From: a virus
DNA: 44,029 nucleotides
Strand: one strand, 5' to 3'
Virus record (IMG/VR): IMGVR_UViG_3300030102_005211
Coordinates: 1-44,029 of that record
The position numbers and the translations under genes are program-made. The notes beneath the pieces were generated by a model. The model had not been told where the DNA came from. It searched no databases and saw nothing but the letters and a program-made list of their open reading frames with translations. Shown here piece by piece: positions 16,080 through 23,310 of this stretch (its first letter is position 1; each line of letters starts with the position of its first letter).

Positions 16080-16732
16080 TACTTAACAAACCCCTCCACG
16101 AAACTTTGAACCTCTTTGCTTGGTTCTTCGTTAGTAATCGTAAGAGAAGGGGCATACCAGCTATACTTACCTCTAGTGATTAGAGTTGACTGGAAGTTCC
16201 ACAACCTTTTGTGAATAGGGGTATCTTTGTTAAATACCGCAAAGGTGGCAAGACGTTTGAATGTTTGCCTATACGCATCTTTAGCCACGTTAATTCGACC
16301 AAGTGCGTAGTTTGCTTTACCTATTGGGAAGGGGTAAGACTGAACATCATCGCCACCTTTGAATAGTAGTGTGATTTCTGCGAATTCCAAAATTGGGTAT
16401 TCAGAGTCCAGCCCCAGTTGATGCTTTTCTTCCGAAGTGTTCGCGATACGCGGCACATCATCAGAGTCAAAAGGCACATCTTCTCTCCATGCCTTTACTG
16501 CCATCAAAGGAACAACTTGTACAGCTTCCTCTGGTTCTGACAAAATAAAGGTCTTGTCCAAAACAAGAGATCCAGTTGGCGCAGGTTTGCCGTCCGCGCC
16601 TGTTATATCGCTTGTTTTTTGCACGACATTGACTCTGGGGATGTCAATATCTGATTGGTCTAACGTCTCCGAAATAGCGGATGTTGTTAGGCTACTAGAT
16701 GGAGCTTTTGCAAGCTCAGTGTTATCACTCAT
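16079..16732 (-). CDS. Probable ssDNA-binding-type replication protein, 217 aa
   Basis: I do not recognise the family with certainty. It has a Ser/Thr-rich disordered N-terminus (residues 1-27), then a DIDIPRVNVVQKTSD segment followed by strands (GSLVLDKTFILSE; VQVVPLMAVKAW), a helix-rich RINVAKDAYRQTFKRLATFAVF segment, and a KYSWYAPSLTI end. This arrangement and its place between a Cas4-like nuclease and PolA are typical of phage proteins presumed to bind ssDNA or assist recombination. It lacks the acidic tail of classical SSBs. It is coupled by TAATG to the coiled-coil gene. Confidence 0.5.
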   Translation of the reverse strand: MSDNTELAKAPSSSLTTSAISETLDQSDIDIPRVNVVQKTSDITGADGKPAPTGSLVLDKTFILSEPEEAVQVVPLMAVKAWREDVPFDSDDVPRIANTSEEKHQLGLDSEYPILEFAEITLLFKGGDDVQSYPFPIGKANYALGRINVAKDAYRQTFKRLATFAVFNKDTPIHKRLWNFQSTLITRGKYSWYAPSLTITNEEPSKEVQSFVEGFVK

Positions 16733-16770
16733 TTCTATGCTTCTTTTTATTCTTTGTTTCTTGCTTATCC

Positions 16771-17886
16771 CTACGACAAAGTTTGTCGAGGGGGTGATTT
16801 TTCTATGATGCCTGATGTCTCGCAGGTTTCTATAAACTCGTCCGCACGTTTGCGCTTTTCACCTCTGCTAGCGTTGTCGCCTATGGCTTTAGCTATTTTA
16901 GCAAGGGGCAAGCTCACTTGGTCGATTACACCCTCCGGCGTAAGACCAAAATCAGACGCAATGTTTAATAGTGTTTTATTGTCGGTAACTTTTCTAGTAC
17001 CCCCCGTGCTTTTTAGTTGCAGATTAGGAAATTCCATACCGTCCTTCGCAAGATTTACAGCACGTTTCTTAAATCTATCCGCCCACGCGGATACAATTTT
17101 CGCTATAGCCCATAGGTCTTCTACGACCATCGGATCTTCCACCGAGTCAATGTCCACATCTGGCAACCGAGGGTTAATCTTTTTTGCCACCTCAACAACA
17201 AGACCACCAAGTGCGGGGCACACATCTTCAAACTTACAAAACCTGCAATTGACTGTCGGTGTAAGTTCTGAGAGGTCGGGCGTACCGTTCTCCCATTTGG
17301 GTCTTACTTTCTCTGCCGCGAGTATAACAGTAGAAAGATCGTCAATCATATCTTCTAAGTCATTGCGGTGAAACCTATGGGACAAAATTTCGTTTCTTTG
17401 TGGGATAAAGAATACAAAGTCAATAGTTTCTAAATCTGGAAATTTTTGAAAGCAACCAACTGTATAAGCTTTGGATTGCCAGTTTTTATCGGGGGTGTCG
17501 ATGACCGATATACCTGTCTTATAGTCAATCAACACCCCCGTTTTCCCCTCATACACGTTAAGAAAGTCGCACGTACCGTAGGTAGAAGTACCTTTTAGTT
17601 CTATATCCAAAAGTATTTCAGCATGACTCGCAGTCAGTTCTTTGCCCGCATAGTTCTGCAAATACTCGTTCTGGTCTGCTATTATCTCAGAGTAAATAGA
17701 TACCTCTTCTTCACTTTGCAGGTTTGATGGGTCATTTATTTCTATGGCTTCGTGGATGCGAGTGCCCATTTCAGCCGCCGCGCTTGACCCGTCCCTGCCC
17801 TTATATCCAGCACAGCCAGCACAGTATTTAAGACTGCTTGGCGAAAACTCTGCGTGACCCCGTTCGGAGTGGTCTGGCTGATTCAT
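16771..17886 (-). CDS. Cas4/RecB-like PD-(D/E)XK nuclease (DUF2800-type), 371 aa
   Basis: Predicted exonuclease for recombination or end-processing. N-terminal SPSSLKYCAGCAGY (C22, C25) and GTRIHEAIE (H45) lead to D107 in GTCDFL, then D121-Y-K123 (LIDYKTG) and the Q-x3-Y motif (QSKAY, 137-141). A cysteine group C214, C217, C223 (NCRFCKFEDVC) together with an N-terminal cysteine matches the 4Fe-4S arrangement of Cas4/AddB nucleases. The C-terminal 140 residues are helical. It lies between the RuvC-like resolvase and the ssDNA-binding-type gene, supporting a role in genome replication and recombination. Confidence 0.8.
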   Translation of the reverse strand: MNQPDHSERGHAEFSPSSLKYCAGCAGYKGRDGSSAAAEMGTRIHEAIEINDPSNLQSEEEVSIYSEIIADQNEYLQNYAGKELTASHAEILLDIELKGTSTYGTCDFLNVYEGKTGVLIDYKTGISVIDTPDKNWQSKAYTVGCFQKFPDLETIDFVFFIPQRNEILSHRFHRNDLEDMIDDLSTVILAAEKVRPKWENGTPDLSELTPTVNCRFCKFEDVCPALGGLVVEVAKKINPRLPDVDIDSVEDPMVVEDLWAIAKIVSAWADRFKKRAVNLAKDGMEFPNLQLKSTGGTRKVTDNKTLLNIASDFGLTPEGVIDQVSLPLAKIAKAIGDNASRGEKRKRADEFIETCETSGIIEKSPPRQTLS

Positions 17887-17917
17887 GCGCCAACCCTCTC
17901 ACAGCCCCAGCATATTA

Positions 17918-18415
17918 TCAAAGACTTTTTTCAATATTTTTTAGACCCCACACATACCTAGCGATCAGGAACGCATCCACCATACCATCGTGGGGTCTTC
18001 GGCATCTTTTGTTTTTAAGCCAACTTTCTTCTGGCGCGATAGATTCCGCCACAGATAAAGCGGTTTCTTTCGTTTTCCCTTTCGGTCTATAGCCCAGCAT
18101 AGATTTTTGCCATTTGTGCACTGACACCCTGAGGACATCATATTGGTTTGTTTCTGCCATCCCAATAATTTTTCCGAAGCTGAGTGCCATTGAGCGCACA
18201 GCTTGCGAACTTTTCGCGTGGGCGAGCGGCTCTTCTACGGCTATCAAAAAGGGTGTGTTAAAATCTAGTAGCCACTCTTTTATTTTTATGGTGTCTACTT
18301 CCCGTTTCTTGTGCACCCATTTAGTGGGCATAGCGGTTTTGGCAATAAGACTCCCGTCAAATTTAGCAATGGCACAAATACCGCCATCAAGACCATTATC
18401 AATTCCTACGATCAA
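17918..18415 (-). CDS. RuvC-like Holliday-junction resolvase, 165 aa, TTG start
   Basis: RNase H-fold endonuclease that resolves branched DNA before packaging. The acidic residues fit RuvC: D6 (VGIDNGLDGG), E61/E62 (AVEEPLAH), and D143/D147 (RPHDGMVDAFLIARY). The start is a TTG that overlaps the preceding TGA (TTGA); no other start keeps D6. It is small and complete, with no membrane segment. Placement next to terminase and the Cas4-like nuclease fits removal of junctions ahead of the packaging motor. Confidence 0.85.
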   Translation of the reverse strand: MIVGIDNGLDGGICAIAKFDGSLIAKTAMPTKWVHKKREVDTIKIKEWLLDFNTPFLIAVEEPLAHAKSSQAVRSMALSFGKIIGMAETNQYDVLRVSVHKWQKSMLGYRPKGKTKETALSVAESIAPEESWLKNKRCRRPHDGMVDAFLIARYVWGLKNIEKSL

Positions 18416-18645
18416 AATAGGTTCAGTGTAACAATCAGACCATCACCCGTTGCTGGGGTGTATACAAACACATTTTTCTTTAAGCCTTGTATAAAAGCTA
18501 TCTCTGCGGCTGTGCTTGGAATTATTCTGTAGAACGCACCTTCGAGTTGTTTAGTTTCAAAAGTAAAATCGTTATCGAGTTGCTCAACCCGTATTACAAC
18601 TTTCGGGTTATGCACTAATTCTTTTTTCTTAAATAGCGACTTCAC
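18412..18645 (-). CDS. Hypothetical protein, 77 aa, GTG start
   Basis: Short soluble protein with a basic N-terminus (KSLFKKKELVHNP) and beta strands (VVIRVEQLDNDFTFE; NVFVYTPATGDGLIVTLNLF). I chose the GTG at 18645 because it overlaps the upstream stop as GTGA; a longer GTG start at 18675 would overlap the upstream gene by 34 nt. Its stop overlaps the resolvase TTG start. Conserved packing suggests it is real, but no family is recognised. Confidence 0.55.
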   Translation of the reverse strand: MKSLFKKKELVHNPKVVIRVEQLDNDFTFETKQLEGAFYRIIPSTAAEIAFIQGLKKNVFVYTPATGDGLIVTLNLF

Positions 18646-18986
18646 TTTTCGACAATGCTTGTATCTAAGAAACACGGAGCAGAAGGACCGAGGTCAGAGT
18701 CGATTAGCTGACTAAGTGCGGATTGGGCATCTTCTTCAGAAAGACCGTGTTTGTTCTGCAAAATAGAAAGAGATATGGAACTGCTGTAGCATGCGACTGG
18801 TGGTCTATCTGAATACTCGACGACCCCCATCAAGGCATCTTCAAGTTGGTTAAAAAAAATAACTTCCTCATAGCGTACATTGGACTCTTCAGTGCCCCCG
18901 ATATGGGAGCATGATTTAGCCCTTTTCGCATACGGGTCTTCCGAGGGGTTGTAGTCCCAAGAAAAATTCTCAAAGTTATTTATCAT
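18642..18986 (-). CDS. Hypothetical protein, 114 aa
   Basis: Soluble protein between the small terminase and an unknown gene. The ATG at 18986 is used (a TTG at 18995 is also in frame); it overlaps the small terminase stop by 11 nt. The C-terminal half includes a helical HGLSEEDAQSALSQLIDSD segment. Cysteines are scattered and do not form a zinc pattern. No family recognised; the position suggests packaging or DNA-metabolism accessory. Confidence 0.5.
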   Translation of the reverse strand: MINNFENFSWDYNPSEDPYAKRAKSCSHIGGTEESNVRYEEVIFFNQLEDALMGVVEYSDRPPVACYSSSISLSILQNKHGLSEEDAQSALSQLIDSDLGPSAPCFLDTSIVEK

Positions 18987-19551
18987 TAGCTTCAACGTCT
19001 ATGATTGCACCGTTACCCCTGTCAGCTTTCTTGTTATTTAAAATAGATATATCAATTCGCATTTGGCTAGAACCACCACCAGCAGTCTTGGCATTTAGCC
19101 CAAGGTTACGTCTGATCAGTTGATCAAGTTCCGAGAGTTCTCTGACATTCTTCGGCCCTTTTAAGTTTTTTATACTGTCCCTCAATAACTTAATACTGGC
19201 GGCGGCAACGTAGTGTTGGTATTTGTCGGCGGGGGTGCTTTGGCTTTCTGCGATATCTAGCATAGCTTCGTCTTCTGCTAGTCGAGCATCGTGTTTTGCT
19301 CTCATCACAGCCTCGTCTGTCATGTTTTCTAGGTTTTCTTTTAAACCATCTGCCAATTCATCTCCCGATCTTTCTGGTTTTTCAGTTGCGACCAACCCGT
19401 TTTTCCTAGCGGGTATGCCGCGTTTCTTGAACCATCTGCGAACTGTGCCCGCATGAACACCAAGTTCTTTCGCTATAGCCGATGTTTTCCAATCAGCGTA
19501 GTAAAGTTCCACGGCACGTTCTTGAATGTCGTCTTTGGAATTGATCCCCAT
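18976..19551 (-). CDS. terS: Small terminase-like HTH protein (TerS), 191 aa
   Basis: Probable DNA-recognition subunit of the packaging motor. Residues 20-45 form a helix-turn-helix (TSAIAKELGVHAGTVRRWFKKRG), followed by a central helical oligomerisation region (residues 75-145) and a C-terminal segment (RELSELDQLIRRNLGLN) that resembles the TerS region contacting TerL. It is divergent from the large terminase, with only 27 nt between the two starts, an unusual arrangement that allows shared control. The alternative is a phage DNA-binding regulator; the adjacency to TerL favours TerS. Confidence 0.7.
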   Translation of the reverse strand: MGINSKDDIQERAVELYYADWKTSAIAKELGVHAGTVRRWFKKRGIPARKNGLVATEKPERSGDELADGLKENLENMTDEAVMRAKHDARLAEDEAMLDIAESQSTPADKYQHYVAAASIKLLRDSIKNLKGPKNVRELSELDQLIRRNLGLNAKTAGGGSSQMRIDISILNNKKADRGNGAIIDVEANDK

Positions 19552-19578
19552 ATTATAAGCTTTATTGTTAATATAAGT

Positions 19579-21366
19579 ATGCCTTTAAAGATTGATAGGA
19601 GCAAGCAGTTGTTAGAGCCACGGATTGATCCCAAGACCAAAAAGATGGATGTAGGGGGTTACTCAATACCACCGACCAGTTTATTAACTGCGTTGCTCTT
19701 CGGCTTCGCTAAACACGAGGAGGTGATAGCGAGAGAGTATTATTTTTGGAGGATCTGCGATGAGTTGTGGAATCGAGAGGATCTCCCTGAGAAGCTTATG
19801 GTAAAACACCCTTGGGCTGAGTTGATGATACGTAATGCCTTAGAAAATAAATACTTAGCTGTTGGGGGCAGTGCATCTTCTGGTAAATCTCACACAATGG
19901 CGGCATGGGGTATTATTAATTGGTTGAGCCAACCACAAGACACATTAGTGCTGATGACCTCGACCACACTTCGCGAAGCCCGCAAACGAATCTGGGGTAG
20001 TGTAATGTCTTTACTGTCTGTGATTGATGATGCCCCTATAAAAATAAGAGACTCCATAGGCAACGCGGCATACATAAACGAAAAGGGGGTGCTGATAGAG
20101 CGTGCTGGGTTATCACTTATTTCCGCCGAAAAGAGTAAGACCAAAGAAGCGGTTGGTAAATTTATTGGCATTAAACAGAAAAGAGTGATCTTGATCGGGG
20201 ATGAGCTATCAGAACTTTCTGAGGCTATCCTTAACGCAGGTCTCACAAACTTGAGTAAGAACCCTTCATTCCAAATGATCGGTATGAGTAACCCCAACAG
20301 CCGATTCGATGCCTTTGGCGTTTGGGCTACACCTAAAGATGGTTGGGACAGTGTTGACACCAACACCGCTGACGAATGGGACACTAAGTGGCATGGTAAA
20401 TATTTACGCTTAGATGGCGAAAGGTCACCCAACATTTTAGCTGGGGAAACAGTATACCCTTGGCTACCCACAGAAGAAAAACTGGCGGAAGACAAAGCCC
20501 TTTTGGGCGTTGAGAGTCGTGGGTATATGCGGATGGTTCGAGCCGTATTTTTTGATAGTGACGAAACCACGGGTATCTACACGGAAAATGAATTATCAAC
20601 TAGTGGTGCCTTAAATTCTGTGGAGTGGCAATCCACCCCAATTAATCTTTGTGGTATTGACCCTGCTTTCACGAATGGGGGTGACAGAACAATTATGTAT
20701 ACTGCTAAATGCGGATACGACTCTTCAGGTCAATACGTTATCGAATTCGGAAATGCAATACATCTTAATGATGATGCGACGAATAAAGCCGTGCCAAGGA
20801 CGTATCAGATTGTACGTCAAATAAAAGACAAATGTCAGAACCTAAAGATACTGCCGGAAAATGTCAGTGTTGACGCGACCGGAGCAGGAGCACCTTTCTG
20901 TGACGTTCTAGCGGGTGAGTGGTCAAATAAATTCATGAGAATTTCTTTTGGCGGCAAAGCTAGTGACAAGCGAGTGAGTGCAAATAGTAAATTAATAGGT
21001 CATGAGTTATATGTTAACCGAGTATCTGAGCTTTGGTTTGTGGGGAAAGAACTTATGCGAACTCGTCAAGTCTTTGGGGTTGGCTCAGATTTGGCACAGG
21101 AAATAACGGCACGGAACTACGATATGGTAAAAGGGTCTACTCTTCGCATGAAGATAGAGTCTAAACCGGAGTTCAAATCGAGGTTTGGTAGAAGTCCCGA
21201 TTTAGCGGATGCGGCATTTTTGGCACTCGATTGTGCCCGCCAACGGCTGGGATTAGTGGCTGTTGACCCACCCGAAGACAGTGGGAATGTGATGCCTAGA
21301 CACCGTCGATCTATAAAGGGTTTAAGCGGAGCACTCCATAATGCCGAAACCACTCTAGTTGATTGA
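19579..21366 (+). CDS. terL: Terminase large subunit (TerL), 595 aa
   Basis: ATP-driven DNA packaging motor with a nuclease. ATPase: Walker A GGSASSGKS (K103, S104), Walker B VILIGDE (D208, E209), and a MSNPNSRFD coupling segment. The nuclease has the RNase H-like acidic triad D361 (GIDPAFTNGG), D432 (VSVDATGAG) and D541/D544 (SPDLADA). The start is the ATG at 19579; an in-frame ATG at 19453 would run deep into the divergent small terminase gene. Followed immediately by a strong promoter at 21363 that overlaps its last bases. No portal gene follows, which is unusual; it probably lies outside this window. Confidence 0.95.
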   Translation: MPLKIDRSKQLLEPRIDPKTKKMDVGGYSIPPTSLLTALLFGFAKHEEVIAREYYFWRICDELWNREDLPEKLMVKHPWAELMIRNALENKYLAVGGSASSGKSHTMAAWGIINWLSQPQDTLVLMTSTTLREARKRIWGSVMSLLSVIDDAPIKIRDSIGNAAYINEKGVLIERAGLSLISAEKSKTKEAVGKFIGIKQKRVILIGDELSELSEAILNAGLTNLSKNPSFQMIGMSNPNSRFDAFGVWATPKDGWDSVDTNTADEWDTKWHGKYLRLDGERSPNILAGETVYPWLPTEEKLAEDKALLGVESRGYMRMVRAVFFDSDETTGIYTENELSTSGALNSVEWQSTPINLCGIDPAFTNGGDRTIMYTAKCGYDSSGQYVIEFGNAIHLNDDATNKAVPRTYQIVRQIKDKCQNLKILPENVSVDATGAGAPFCDVLAGEWSNKFMRISFGGKASDKRVSANSKLIGHELYVNRVSELWFVGKELMRTRQVFGVGSDLAQEITARNYDMVKGSTLRMKIESKPEFKSRFGRSPDLADAAFLALDCARQRLGLVAVDPPEDSGNVMPRHRRSIKGLSGALHNAETTLVD

Positions 21367-21391
21367 CTTTCAGTAATACAAATCGTATAAT
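21363..21391 (+). promoter_or_regulatory. Near-consensus sigma70 promoter overlapping the terL stop
   Basis: TTGACT at 21363-21368, 17-nt spacer, perfect TATAAT at 21386-21391: the best late promoter in the window. The -35 begins inside the terL stop codon region. The ATG at 21399 lies 7 nt after the -10 box, so the RNA would start at the ATG or within 2 nt of it. It should drive 21399-23245 and perhaps the giant gene. Confidence 0.75.
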
Positions 21392-21398
21392 TTATGTT

Positions 21399-22079
21399 AT
21401 GGATAAAGGAACCGGATTACAAGGAACCCCGTTCGAGCGAAAGCAGACCGATGCTTATGCGATGAACCTGATACAGAATTCGCCTAATTTCGGTCGTTCA
21501 GTCACATCAGGGGACATGGGCGCAGATTTAGGCGAAGCCGTTACGGGGATATTGGGGCGAAGAAGGAAAGACTTGGCGGACAGGTTACTGGGAGCACAAA
21601 GAATAAAAGATGACCAAGATCGGTCTGACGCAATTTCTGATTTACGGGCAGAGGGGAGGGATGATCTTGGGATACCCACAGGTGTGTTTGACAGGGTCTC
21701 AGCGGAACAACAGAGAGACATACAAAGGCAGGAAGCCAAGAGTTGGCTGGACAGCAAGATTGACTCCCGACCCCTCTCCCAAAGAAGAAGAAAAGTGTAC
21801 GCCCCCAACAAAGGGTTGAAGGATGCTATAAGGCTACGCAAGAAAGGCTTTTCTGCCGCCGCCAACAAGTTGGCGTATGATTGGGCTTCGTCCCGTCAAG
21901 CGGATGCGCCATCGATTCAAACCCCTGCGATGCGGGAGGAGGAAGAGAGACAGTCTTTTAGGTCTGCCAAAATGCGGGACACTAACCGAAATCTTCAACT
22001 TCTTCTTATGCGGCGACTTGAGGATAAGTTGATGCGTGACCCCAATTTCTTACCAAGCCAAGACATTAAGTTTGCGTAA
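21399..22079 (+). CDS. Hypothetical Arg-rich virion-associated protein, 226 aa
   Basis: Highly charged (Arg, Asp, Gln) helical protein with disordered stretches; no signal or membrane segment. The start chosen is the ATG at 21399, because an alternative TTG at 21363 lies in the -35 box of the promoter. It ends in a TAATG overlap with the 388-aa coiled-coil gene. Position between TerL and two proteins of ejection-type composition suggests a virion core, scaffold or internal protein, but no family is recognised. Confidence 0.55.
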   Translation: MDKGTGLQGTPFERKQTDAYAMNLIQNSPNFGRSVTSGDMGADLGEAVTGILGRRRKDLADRLLGAQRIKDDQDRSDAISDLRAEGRDDLGIPTGVFDRVSAEQQRDIQRQEAKSWLDSKIDSRPLSQRRRKVYAPNKGLKDAIRLRKKGFSAAANKLAYDWASSRQADAPSIQTPAMREEEERQSFRSAKMRDTNRNLQLLLMRRLEDKLMRDPNFLPSQDIKFA

Positions 22080-23245
22080 TGGCTGATCCGTTTTCCACCG
22101 CTCCCGACGATTTCTTTGATCGTGAGTTCGCCCCACTCAGGAACACTTATGGTCTGACCAGATCTGAGCGAGACTATTTTGGGTCACTTGAGGATGCTAG
22201 GATGGCACCTCAATTAAACACACTCTTAAAGCTATCATCGCATCTTTCCCAGCAAAGAAATTCTGATTTGGCATATCAGGCTAGTTTATTTGAGTTTGAA
22301 GAGAAGAAACGCAAGGCTAGGGAAGAGATTGAAAATGAGGACAGGGTCGCACAAGTTACTCAGGATTTGGGTGTTATTATAAATTCAGACAAGGATGTGT
22401 TTGATAAGCAACGCGACCTAGCCGCATATGGTATGACCAACACTGGCGTATTCAAAAAGAGTGATGTAGCGAGGATGGTTATGGCGGCGGCAGAAAAGTC
22501 TGTGCAAGCAGAGAAGGCTAAGATCTCTAGTCTTGAAGCCAACAAGGGAACGCTTTACGGAATAGCTCAGTTGGGTGAGGTGTCGCCAGAGGAATTTGAT
22601 GCGCGTATAAAGGAAGACGGGGTCGTTACTCAGACCGAAAAAGACTTGTCCGCCTTAAATAAGGCTACGTATGCGAGGCGACAGAAACTACTAAAGACAT
22701 CGGAAGCCGAGAGTGAAGCCAAGACTAGAAGTGAGGCAATCAGGTTGCGTAGGGCGCAAGGGGCAGACAGGCTAAAGGCTCTAGATGATATAGAGCAGTT
22801 TATTAAGCAGGTTGCGGCGGACACACCGAAAACAAAAATGGTAGCCGAGGAAGAGGGAGGTAAAGCTTTTGAACAGGATCTTACTACTGATGAAATCAGA
22901 GCATATCAGCGTGCTCAGTTACAGGGCATCCCATATAGTGAAACCTTGAGTTTTGGGGAGGACGTAACAATTGCCAGTGCTTACCAAAATATTCTGAAAG
23001 AGAAGCAAAGAATACGCTCCCAATTTTTCGGGGCAGTAGCACCACCTACCCGTCAGGGGCAAACAGTGGGTTCTTCTATGAGGGAAGCCTTTGACACAAA
23101 GGCAGTATCACCTGTTACCATACAGAAAAACTTAGAGTCGCTACGCCAACAAGCTATCGAAGAAGGTGAGCGGAGGCGGGCGGAACTTGATGCCGCACGA
23201 CTAGAGCTAGATTTGGAGCTTTCCGGCTTGAGCATGGAAGATTAA
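22079..23245 (+). CDS. Coiled-coil protein, possible internal virion protein, 388 aa
   Basis: Mostly helical and rich in Glu, Lys, Arg and Ala. Long coiled-coil candidates lie at residues 45-100 (FEFEEKKRKAREEIENEDRVAQV...) and 350-385 (NLESLRQQAIEEGERRRAELDAARLELD). No membrane segment. It is coupled by TAATG to the preceding gene and stands 65 nt before the giant ORF. Coiled-coil proteins just upstream of a giant ejection protein are typical internal-core partners (the position of T7 gp14/gp15-like proteins), which I infer by position, not homology. Confidence 0.55.
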   Translation: MADPFSTAPDDFFDREFAPLRNTYGLTRSERDYFGSLEDARMAPQLNTLLKLSSHLSQQRNSDLAYQASLFEFEEKKRKAREEIENEDRVAQVTQDLGVIINSDKDVFDKQRDLAAYGMTNTGVFKKSDVARMVMAAAEKSVQAEKAKISSLEANKGTLYGIAQLGEVSPEEFDARIKEDGVVTQTEKDLSALNKATYARRQKLLKTSEAESEAKTRSEAIRLRRAQGADRLKALDDIEQFIKQVAADTPKTKMVAEEEGGKAFEQDLTTDEIRAYQRAQLQGIPYSETLSFGEDVTIASAYQNILKEKQRIRSQFFGAVAPPTRQGQTVGSSMREAFDTKAVSPVTIQKNLESLRQQAIEEGERRRAELDAARLELDLELSGLSMED

Positions 23246-23310
23246 GCACGTTTTTAATCAAAATATTATATACTGACATTAAATTTAACATTTAGCATAC
23301 AGCTTCTGCT
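23246..23310 (+). promoter_or_regulatory. AT-rich leader before the giant gene
   Basis: A 65-nt intergenic gap, long by the standard of this genome and very AT-rich. It contains TATACT (23269-23274) and other -10-like hexamers but no -35 at the right spacing, and no Shine-Dalgarno before the ATG at 23311. It could hold a weak promoter or an untranslated leader; I see no hairpin. Confidence 0.3.

Noticed and set aside
19453-19578. Upstream in-frame start for TerL adding 42 residues
   Set aside because: It would lie inside the divergent small terminase gene; the extra residues do not match terminases.
21363-21398. TTG start adding 12 residues to the 226-aa protein
   Set aside because: The TTG is part of the -35 box of a near-consensus promoter; the RNA would start after it, so ATG 21399 is preferred.
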